19,311 bases of DNA from Acidocella sp. (GTDB lineage Bacteria > Pseudomonadota > Alphaproteobacteria > Acetobacterales > Acetobacteraceae), in contig JAQNCU010000009.1 in assembly GCA_029077775.1 (NCBI GenBank), positions 1-19,311 on the forward strand, read 5' to 3'. The translations under genes were made by a program, and so were the position numbers. The notes under the pieces were generated by a model. That model saw only the letters and a program-made list of their open reading frames with translations, had not been told where the DNA came from and made no database searches. Positions 13,834 to 19,311 of this stretch are shown piece after piece. Positions within the stretch are counted from its first letter, which is position 1. Every line of letters begins with the position of its first letter.

Positions 13834-14454
13834 ATGCCGCGCCAGGGGGTGTTCATCACGCTCGAAGGCGGGGAGGGGGCGGGCAAATCCACGGCCGCAG
13901 GCGCGCTCGCCGCGATGTTCCAGGCCGAAGGTGCCGATGTGCTGCTCACCCGAGAGCCCGGCGGCACGGCAGCGGCCGAGGCGATACGTGGCCTGCTGCT
14001 GGGCGATACGGCGCTGGACCCGCTGGCGCAAACGCTGCTGCATTTCGCCGCCCGGGCGGACCATGTGGCGATGAAAATCCGCCCGGCGCTGGCCGCTGGG
14101 GCCATTGTGATCTGCGACCGGTATTATGATTCGACCATGGCCTATCAAGCCTATGGCCAGAATGTCGATATCGCCGCCGTGGCGGGGCTGATCCGGATGA
14201 TCGGGTTGATCCCCGACATCACGTTCATGCTGAACGTGCCCGAGGTGGTCTCGCGTGCACGTCTGGTGGCGCGTAACCGGCCCACCGACCGGTATGAGCG
14301 TATGGACGGTGAGACCATGGCGCGCATCGCCGCTGGCTTCACCGCCATCGCCGCCGCTGAACCCGCGCGCTGCGTGGTGCTGGACGGCACGGCGCGTACC
14401 GAGGCAATGGTGGCGCAGATGCGCGGTATCATCACCGCCCGGACCGGAAGATGA
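13834..14454 (+). CDS. tmk: Thymidylate kinase
   Basis: Phosphorylates dTMP to dTDP with ATP in the cytoplasm, the last dedicated step of dTTP supply. The 206-residue length is typical. Visible motifs are the P-loop EGGEGAGKST (11-20), TREPGGT with the dTMP-contacting Arg (39-45), the DRYYDST block (95-101) with the DR(Y/H) signature, and a LID-region segment rich in Arg (SRARLVARNRPTDRYERMDG). I chose ATG 13834, preceded by AGGGG though at only 3 bases. GTG at 13783, 13822 or 13831 would lengthen the N-terminus, the first of these into the palindrome repeat, without homology. It overlaps holB by 4 bases (ATGA), matching the common alphaproteobacterial tmk-holB-metG order. Confidence 0.95.
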   Translation: MPRQGVFITLEGGEGAGKSTAAGALAAMFQAEGADVLLTREPGGTAAAEAIRGLLLGDTALDPLAQTLLHFAARADHVAMKIRPALAAGAIVICDRYYDSTMAYQAYGQNVDIAAVAGLIRMIGLIPDITFMLNVPEVVSRARLVARNRPTDRYERMDGETMARIAAGFTAIAAAEPARCVVLDGTARTEAMVAQMRGIITARTGR

Positions 14455-15434
14455 GCAAGCATCCCCGCGCCAACCCGGATTTTGTCGGGCATGCTGGGGC
14501 GGTAAGCGCGCTGTACCATGCCGCCAGCGCCGGGCGGCTGCATCATGGCTGGCTCATCACGGGCCAGCCCGGCATTGGCAAGGCGACACTGGCCTATCGG
14601 TTCGCGCGCTGGCTGCTGGCGGGGGCAAACACGGCGGACCTTAGTCTCCCGTCGGACGACCCGGTGTTCCGCCGGGTGGCGGCGGGCACGCATCCGGATT
14701 TTTTCACCATCGAGCGCCGGGTGAACAGCAAAACTGACCGGTTGCAGAGCGAGATTGTGATCGACACGGTGCGTGAGGCGATCTCGTTCATGCATCATAC
14801 ACCGTCGGAAGGCGGCTGGCGGGTGGTGCTGATCGACGGGGTGGAGGATATGAACCCTAAGGCCGCGAACGCGCTGCTGAAACTGCTCGAAGAGCCGCCG
14901 CCGCGCGCGGTTTTGTTGCTGGTTTCGGGCGCGCCAGGCCGGTTATTGCCCACCATACGCAGCCGGTGCCGGGCGCTGGCTTTGTCGGCCCTGGCCGAAG
15001 CCGAGATGGCCACATTGCTCGCGCGTTACGCGCCGGAGTTGGATGATGGGCAGGCTCTCCGGCTGGCCACGCTGGCTGAAGGCAGTATCGGCGTGGCGCT
15101 GACGCTGGCAGCTGAGGGCGGGGTGGCGCTGGCCGGGCTCGTGGATGAGGTTTTGGCGGGTGAATTGTCGCCGCCACGGGCGCAGGCGATCGCCGACCAG
15201 GTGGCGCGGGCTGTCGAGGGGGCGGACAAATTCGAGGTTTTTTTCACCCTGCTGCGTGCCGGGCTGGCGGCGCGCACGCGGGCACAGGCGCGGGCAGGGG
15301 TGGATGCCGCGGCGTTGAGCCGCGACGTGTCGCACTGGCATGCGCTTGGAATCCTGGGCCGTGAAGTGGTAGGTCTCAACCTCGATAAACGCGCCGCGGT
15401 GGTTGTGGCGCTCAGCCAGTTGCACAGGGTATGA
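14451..15434 (+). CDS. holB: DNA polymerase III delta' subunit
   Basis: A 327-residue AAA+ clamp-loader subunit. The N-terminal motor has a P-loop-like GQPGIGKATLAYRFARWLL (38-56), the DExx-equivalent region VVLIDGVEDMNPKAANALLK followed by LLEEPPP, and the sensor block TIRSRCRAL with the SRC motif. The C-terminal helical collar region follows (ALSRDVSHWHALGILGREVV). Delta' pairs with delta and gamma/tau to load the sliding clamp at the replication fork. The canonical Cys-rich zinc module between the P-loop and the sensor is not visible. Start and stop overlap tmk and metG by 4 bases each (ATGA), so the three products are translationally coupled. Confidence 0.93.
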   Translation: MSKHPRANPDFVGHAGAVSALYHAASAGRLHHGWLITGQPGIGKATLAYRFARWLLAGANTADLSLPSDDPVFRRVAAGTHPDFFTIERRVNSKTDRLQSEIVIDTVREAISFMHHTPSEGGWRVVLIDGVEDMNPKAANALLKLLEEPPPRAVLLLVSGAPGRLLPTIRSRCRALALSALAEAEMATLLARYAPELDDGQALRLATLAEGSIGVALTLAAEGGVALAGLVDEVLAGELSPPRAQAIADQVARAVEGADKFEVFFTLLRAGLAARTRAQARAGVDAAALSRDVSHWHALGILGREVVGLNLDKRAAVVVALSQLHRV

Positions 15435-16966
15435 CCAAAAAATACTATATTACCACGCCGATCTATTACGTGAACGGCGCGCCGCATCTCGGCCACGCCT
15501 ATACCTCGGTCGCCGCCGATGTATTGGCACGCTGGCACAGGCTGTCAGGCGACGAGGTGTTTTTCCTCACCGGCACCGATGAGCACGGCCAGAAGGTCGA
15601 GGCCGCGGCGCGGACCGCCGGGTTAGCCCCGCAAGCCTTTACCGACCGGGTGGCGGCGGATTTTAAGGATATGACCCGGCGGATGAACATCTCGAACGAT
15701 GATTTTATCCGCACGACCGAGCCCCGGCATAAAGCCGCCGCACAGGCGCTCTGGCGGCGGCTCGCGGCGGCGGGAATGATCTATCTCGGCGCGTATGAGG
15801 GGTTTTATTCCGTGCGGGATGAGGCGTTTTATGACGAGGACGAACTCACCACCCGGCCCGATGGCACGCGCATCGCCACCGCCACTGGCGCGCCTGTGGA
15901 ATGGGTTGTCGAGCCGTCATATTTTTTTAAATTAAGTGCGTTCCAGGATCGTCTTTTAGCGTTTTATGAGGAAAATCCAGGATTCATCGCGCCGGTGGCG
16001 AAGCGTAACGAGATATTGTCGTTCGTGCGCGGCGGGTTGAAAGACCTCTCGATCAGCCGGACCAGCTTTACCTGGGGCATCGAGGTGCCGGACGATCCGG
16101 CACATGTGATGTATGTCTGGCTGGACGCGCTGGTGAACTACCTGACCGCGACAGGCTACCCGGATGCACAGGCCCCGCGCGCGGCGTTTTGGCCAGCCAG
16201 CCTGCATTTGGTGGGCAAGGAGATCATCCGGTTCCATGCGGTGTATTGGCCCGCTTTCCTCATGGCGGCGGGGCTGCCCTTGCCGGGCGGCGTGTTCTCG
16301 CATGGGTGGTGGACGGTCGAGGGCGAGAAGATGAGCAAATCGACCGGGAATTTCATCGATATCCGGCCATTGGTCGATGAATTCGGGCTGGATGTGATGC
16401 GCTTTTTCCTGCTGCGGGAGGTGCCGTTCGGCAATGACGGGGATTTTTCGCGCAAAAACCTGATCGCGCGGACCAATGCGGAGCTGGCGAACGGGCTGGG
16501 CAATCTCGGCCAGCGCACGCTGTCGTTTATCGCGAAAAACGCGGGCGGCGTGGTGCCCGCGCGGGGTGACTTGCATGATGTCGACCGCGCGCTGCTGAAT
16601 ATGGCCGGGCTTTTGCCGGCACGCATGACCGCCGCCATGGACCGGCTGGCCTTCCATGAGGCGTTGGAGGAGGTGTGGAAGCTGATCCGCGCGGCCGATG
16701 GTTACATCGACCAACAGGCACCCTGGAGCCTGCGCAAGACTGACACCGGGCGGATGGCAAGCGTGCTGCACACGTTGGTCTCGGTGCTGCGGGTGATCGC
16801 GATTTTGTTGCAGCCTTTCATGCCGGACGCCATGGCCGCGTTACTGGACCAGTTGGGTGTGGCGGCTGACGCGCGATTCTTCGCCAGCCTGGGGGCGAAT
16901 GTTGTGGAGGGTACGATACTGCCCGCCCCGGTCGGCATTTTCCCGCGCTTTGTGGATGCCGCCTGA
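15431..16966 (+). CDS. metG: Methionyl-tRNA synthetase
   Basis: A 511-residue class I aminoacyl-tRNA synthetase that charges tRNA-Met. The HIGH-type motif is HLGH (19-22) in YYVNGAPHLGHAYTSVAAD, and KMSKSTGNFID carries KMSKS (300-304). The TGTDEHGQK block and VWLDALVNYL, which line the methionine pocket, are present. The connective peptide (YEGFYSVRDEAFYDEDEL) lacks the zinc-binding cysteines, as in the short single-knuckle type without zinc, and there is no C-terminal tRNA-binding EMAP domain, both normal for this form. A short AT-rich stretch at about 15919-15975 uses codons unlike the rest of the gene. It overlaps holB by 4 bases and tatD by 1. Confidence 0.96.
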   Translation: MTKKYYITTPIYYVNGAPHLGHAYTSVAADVLARWHRLSGDEVFFLTGTDEHGQKVEAAARTAGLAPQAFTDRVAADFKDMTRRMNISNDDFIRTTEPRHKAAAQALWRRLAAAGMIYLGAYEGFYSVRDEAFYDEDELTTRPDGTRIATATGAPVEWVVEPSYFFKLSAFQDRLLAFYEENPGFIAPVAKRNEILSFVRGGLKDLSISRTSFTWGIEVPDDPAHVMYVWLDALVNYLTATGYPDAQAPRAAFWPASLHLVGKEIIRFHAVYWPAFLMAAGLPLPGGVFSHGWWTVEGEKMSKSTGNFIDIRPLVDEFGLDVMRFFLLREVPFGNDGDFSRKNLIARTNAELANGLGNLGQRTLSFIAKNAGGVVPARGDLHDVDRALLNMAGLLPARMTAAMDRLAFHEALEEVWKLIRAADGYIDQQAPWSLRKTDTGRMASVLHTLVSVLRVIAILLQPFMPDAMAALLDQLGVAADARFFASLGANVVEGTILPAPVGIFPRFVDAA

Positions 16967-17745
16967 TGCTGATCGACAGCCATTGCCATCTGGATTATTT
17001 CGACCAGCCTGATGAACGGGTGGCCGTAGTGGCCCGCGCCCGTGCGGCGGGGGTGGCGGAAATGGTCACCATCGGCGTGACCATGAGCCAATCCCGCCAG
17101 GCGATTGAGATTGCGGCATCGCTAGACAATGTCTGGGCTTGTGTCGGTATTCACCCCAACCATGCGGGGGAGGAGGGCCCGGTGCCCGACCCGGCGGACA
17201 TCGCGGCGTTGGCGGCGCATCCAAAAGTGATCGGCATTGGCGAATCCGGCCTCGATTATTTCTACGACAAGGCTGACCGGGCGGTGCAGGTTGAGAATTT
17301 CCGCGCCAATATCCGCGCGGCGCAGCTCTCGGGCCTGCCGCTTGCCATCCATGCGCGCGATGCCGATGAGGATATCGCGCGGATTCTTGCCGAGGAGCGG
17401 GCGCGCGGCGGGCATTTCAACTTTCTGCTGCATTGTTTTTCCTCCGGGGCGGCGCTGGCGCGCACGGCGGTGGCCATGGGCGGGTATATCTCGTTCTCGG
17501 GTATTCTCACCTTCCCGAAATCGACCGCCTTGCGTGAGATCGCGGTTGAAATTCCACTTGATCGGCTGCTCGTTGAGACAGATTCGCCCTATCTGGCGCC
17601 CGTACCGTTCCGGGGTAAACGCAACGAGCCCGCCTATACCGTGCATACGGCGAAAATACTGGGCGATGTGCGGGGGCTGGATGCGGGCGCCATCGCGCGG
17701 CTGACCAGCGGTAATTTTCGGACTTTATACCGGAAGGCGGCGTGA
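16966..17745 (+). CDS. tatD: TatD family metal-dependent hydrolase (DNase)
   Basis: A 259-residue TIM-barrel amidohydrolase-like nuclease. Metal ligands are in place: HCH (His6, His8) in MLIDSHCHLDYFD, Glu93 in GIGESGLDYF, His129 in AIHARDADED, His156 in LLHCFSS and Asp206 in LLVETDSPYLAP. TatD/YcfH/YabD proteins act as 3'-5' exonucleases on damaged DNA or on RNA in the cytoplasm, or as D-aminoacyl-tRNA hydrolases in some relatives; which applies here is not decided by sequence. The start is fixed by the TGATG overlap with metG and the end overlaps the metallo-hydrolase gene by 4 bases (GTGA). The metG-tatD-hydrolase order is common in alphaproteobacteria. Confidence 0.94.
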   Translation: MLIDSHCHLDYFDQPDERVAVVARARAAGVAEMVTIGVTMSQSRQAIEIAASLDNVWACVGIHPNHAGEEGPVPDPADIAALAAHPKVIGIGESGLDYFYDKADRAVQVENFRANIRAAQLSGLPLAIHARDADEDIARILAEERARGGHFNFLLHCFSSGAALARTAVAMGGYISFSGILTFPKSTALREIAVEIPLDRLLVETDSPYLAPVPFRGKRNEPAYTVHTAKILGDVRGLDAGAIARLTSGNFRTLYRKAA

Positions 17746-18530
17746 AGGTTACGCTGCTCGGCGTCGGCGGGTCAGCGGGGTCACCGCAGATTGGCGGCGC
17801 GGATGGCGGGGGTGACTGGGGGTCGCTGGACCCGAGCGAGCCGCGAAACCGGCGGACAAGACCGAGTATTGTAATAGAAACATCTGATAATAAACGAATT
17901 TTGGTTGACACCGGGCCTGATCTGCGGATACAGCTGAATGCTGCGAGGATCGGCGCGGTGGATGCCGTGGTCTATACCCATGCCCATGCGGACCACATCG
18001 CGGGCCTGGATGAAATTCGGATTTTGAACCGCATCCTCGGCGCGCCGATGCCAGGCTATGCCGACCAGAAGACGTGGGATGAGCTGAAATTTCGGTTTGA
18101 CTATGCCTTTAAGCCATTCTCCGGTGGTTTTTTCTTTCGCCCGGTGTTGCAACCGCATATCCTGACTCCTGGGGGTGAGGCTGAAATTTTGGGAACAACA
18201 TTCCAGATCATCGACCAGGATCATGGCTTCACCCGCACGCTCGGCCTGCGATGCGGCGGCTTTGCCTATTGCACGGATGTGATGGGGCTGGACGACGCCG
18301 CCTTTGCCGCCTTGGCGGGGTTGGACGTGCTGGTGGTGGATTGCTTCACCAGCGGGAAGCCGCACCCAACGCATGCCAATCTCGATCTGGTGCTGGCCTG
18401 GGTATCACGCTTGCGGCCCCGGCGGACCATCCTCACGCATATGGGGCCGGATATGGATTACCGACATCTGCTGGGTGTTTTGCCCGACGGTGTGGAGCCT
18501 GGCTATGATGGCATGGTATTCGAGGTTTGA
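17742..18530 (+). CDS. MBL-fold metallo-hydrolase (PhnP/RNase Z-like family)
   Basis: A 262-residue metallo-beta-lactamase-fold protein starting at GTG in a GTGA overlap with tatD. The metal motif is THAHADHIAGLDEIR (His80, His82, Asp84, His85). It opens with MKVTLLGVGGSAGSPQIGGA and has the family's RRTRPSIVIE strand; later ligands are probably Asp in CTDVMGLDD and His in LTHMGPDMDY. The arrangement is that of PhnP-type phosphodiesterases (cyclic phosphate hydrolysis) and of the hydrolase conserved after tatD in alphaproteobacteria. No phn genes are nearby, so a C-P lyase role is not supported. A patch at 17865-17910 is markedly AT-rich. It is the last gene of the coupled series. Confidence 0.9.
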   Translation: MKVTLLGVGGSAGSPQIGGADGGGDWGSLDPSEPRNRRTRPSIVIETSDNKRILVDTGPDLRIQLNAARIGAVDAVVYTHAHADHIAGLDEIRILNRILGAPMPGYADQKTWDELKFRFDYAFKPFSGGFFFRPVLQPHILTPGGEAEILGTTFQIIDQDHGFTRTLGLRCGGFAYCTDVMGLDDAAFAALAGLDVLVVDCFTSGKPHPTHANLDLVLAWVSRLRPRRTILTHMGPDMDYRHLLGVLPDGVEPGYDGMVFEV

Positions 18531-18604
18531 TCGTCGTTTCTGGTGATTATATACATGACAAAAGCTGACGCATCATGTAGTGATGAGGGGTGTGACAGGC
18601 CGGT

Positions 18605-18641
18605 GCGGGGTGGCTGTGCTTAAATGAACACTCTGCCCCGC
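18605..18641 (+). terminator. Possible terminator of the rlpA-tmk-metG series
   Basis: GCGGGG (18605-18610) can pair with CCCCGC (18636-18641), with a short inner pairing GTG/CAC in the 25-base loop. Only a weak T-rich tail (CATTTGTTC) follows. It begins 75 bases after the hydrolase stop. A weak candidate. Confidence 0.25.
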
Positions 18642-18789
18642 CATTTGTTCAGTCGTTCAGCTATTTTATTGACATAATCAGCGCCCATGTGAGGCCGAGT
18701 CGCAGAGTCACATCACGCCAAAGTTCGCAAGAAAAAATTTCATTTTTTCAAACTTTTCCTGTGAAACGGCCTGTTAGTGGGCTAAGAAA

Positions 18790-18804
18790 TTAGCATAATG
18801 CTAA
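18790..18804. promoter_or_regulatory. 15-bp palindrome, probable operator of the 99-residue gene
   Basis: TTAGCAT, A, ATGCTAA is a perfect 7+1+7 palindrome. It lies directly before a -10-like TATAGA (18809-18814) and 72 bases upstream of the ATG at 18877, where a repressor dimer would block transcription. Such autoregulated palindromes are common before small toxin-antitoxin and phage-type operons, but the regulator is not in the window. Confidence 0.4.
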
Positions 18805-18876
18805 CTTATATAGAATCAAATGGCCTATGGCGGCGTTTTGTTCTACATTTGTTCTTTGGCTAAGCGGGGGTTTAAT

Positions 18877-19176
18877 ATGGCAGTATCAGAAATAGTTAAG
18901 GAGGCGATCTCAGAGGTAGTGAGAGAGCGATTCGCTGGCGCTCAGATTACTTCCGTTAATGTTACCGCCGGGGAAGACAGCGATGGCGACCCGGTATTAA
19001 GAATTTTTGTGATTTTTGAAGCTGAGCGGGGTAAGGAGACATTAGACGCGAAAAAGATGTCTGGTCTTCCGCGTCGTCTTATAGAAAAGCTCTCAGAGAT
19101 GGATTTTGACGCTTTCCCGATGGTTAGTTTTGTATCTGCTAAAGATGCAAAAAAGCTGAACTTTGCGGCCGCCTGA
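18877..19176 (+). CDS. Small protein of unknown function beside an insertion sequence
   Basis: A 99-residue cytoplasmic protein, MAVSEIVKEAISEVVRERFA through SDGDPVLRIFVIFEAERGKE to the C-terminal LSEMDFDAFPMVSFVSAKDA. It looks like an alpha/beta fold: a first helix, a strand with SDGDPVLRI, a long charged helix (DAKKMSGLPRRLIEKLSEMD) and a last strand. I recall similar short proteins with an SDGDPVLR motif encoded just before HEPN-like small proteins, which would suggest the first gene of a two-gene module, but I cannot verify this. Here the IS end begins 38 bases downstream, so a partner would be displaced or lost. ATG 18877 follows GGGGG at 8 bases or fewer; an in-frame ATG at 18820 has no ribosome site. 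Codon use is AT-richer than its neighbours, pointing to a separate origin. Confidence 0.65.
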   Translation: MAVSEIVKEAISEVVRERFAGAQITSVNVTAGEDSDGDPVLRIFVIFEAERGKETLDAKKMSGLPRRLIEKLSEMDFDAFPMVSFVSAKDAKKLNFAAA

Positions 19177-19214
19177 TCTTCTAGATTCGGCCTATATTTT
19201 ATTATTTTCTAATA

Positions 19215-19311
19215 GGGCTTGTTGAGATTCAGGGATTCCCTTGGTCACGTTGTTTGTGATTCACGCTTTTCATGGAGCGATTTATTTTGACTGACGCCCA
19301 ATGGGCGAAAA
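19215..19311 (+). mobile_element. Left end of an IS5-family insertion sequence (truncated by window edge)
   Basis: The segment starts near GGGCTTGTTGAGATTC, which has the look of an IS5-family (IS427-like group) terminal inverted repeat, and runs about 57 bases to a transposase start. The exact boundary is uncertain. CTAA or TA (19209-19214) immediately before it fits the short TA-rich target duplications of this family, but the other copy and the right inverted repeat lie outside the window. Confidence 0.7.
19272..19311 (+). CDS. IS5-family transposase, N-terminal 13 residues (partial)
   Basis: The last 40 bases encode MERFILTDAQWAK, which is the highly conserved beginning of IS427-group (IS5 family) transposases, normally continuing into an MEP..LG motif and a DDE catalytic core. 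The enzyme cuts and rejoins DNA at the IS ends. In many relatives it is made from two overlapping frames. Only the start is visible, so intactness cannot be judged. Confidence 0.78.
   Translation, partial: MERFILTDAQWAK

Larger units (their letters stand above)
18531..18876. other. AT-rich intergenic region with several inverted repeats
   Basis: No credible gene is seen in these 346 bases. Composition drops clearly in AT content relative to the genes on the left, with A and T runs around 18731-18749. It contains a GC-rich stem pair (18605-18641), a small hairpin CATCA/TGATG (18571-18585), an A/T inverted repeat GAAAAAA/TTTTTTC (18731-18749), a direct pair of GTTCAG, and a 15-bp palindrome just before the 99-residue gene. 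The change in composition suggests the start of a transferred or IS-associated segment. Confidence 0.6.

Noticed and set aside
17742..18530. Naming the metallo-hydrolase phnP.
   Set aside because: The fold and motif agree, but no other phn gene is present and the post-tatD position is typical of a general hydrolase of unknown substrate.
18668..18681. TTGACATAATCAG looked like an FNR site or a -35 box.
   Set aside because: The half-sites do not fit TTGAT-N4-ATCAA, and no -10 lies about 17 bases downstream of TTGACA.
18620..18688. Minus-strand frame of 22 codons with a protein-like end (NKIAERLNKWRGRVFI).
   Set aside because: Too short, no ribosome site and a stop just upstream; at most a remnant of an older gene.

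Overview
The window is a GC-rich, densely coding stretch of bacterial chromosome with an AT-rich, IS-bordered segment at its right end. The rlpA/tmk/holB/metG/tatD/metallo-hydrolase gene order, the codon use and the IS5-type transposase start fit an alphaproteobacterium, most likely of the Acetobacteraceae (Acidocella/Acidiphilium-like). That placement is inferred from protein style and gene order, not from a marker gene.

Left part (1-7145): the C-terminal DNA-binding end of a LuxR-type regulator runs off the left edge. It is followed by a family 8 glycosyltransferase on the minus strand. Divergent from that is a 1111-residue transglutaminase/putative amidoligase (DUF2126) protein, whose stop overlaps the start of a 71-residue small protein. 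A 729-residue minus-strand protein with two GT4-type glycosyltransferase halves converges on the small gene.

Middle part (7168-11869): a COG2509-type FAD-dependent oxidoreductase, a small secreted protein of unknown function on the minus strand, a LysR regulator with a DsbA/FrnE-type thiol oxidoreductase 10 bases downstream, and an LpxR-like lipid A deacylase homologue.

Right part (11926-18530): a tightly coupled plus-strand series, namely MltB-type lytic transglycosylase, RlpA-like DPBB/SPOR lipoprotein, thymidylate kinase, DNA polymerase III delta', methionyl-tRNA synthetase, TatD nuclease and metallo-beta-lactamase-fold hydrolase. Neighbouring genes overlap by 1-4 bases everywhere except between rlpA and tmk. 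That junction holds a 27-bp tandem repeat carrying two 14-bp palindromes. The first two genes act on peptidoglycan; the rest serve dTTP supply, replication, translation and housekeeping hydrolysis.

Right edge (18531-19311): an AT-rich intergenic region of about 346 bp with several inverted repeats, a 99-residue gene of different base composition, and then the left end of an IS5-family insertion sequence whose transposase begins at 19272 and leaves the window.

Most genes are ordinary. I found no clearly new multi-gene system. The most unusual points are the two short tandem duplications that span stop codons (8750-8795 and 13737-13790), an RlpA homologue lacking the expected catalytic histidine, the DUF2126 protein without its usual partners but with an overlapping small gene, and the operator-like palindrome upstream of the 99-residue gene beside the IS.
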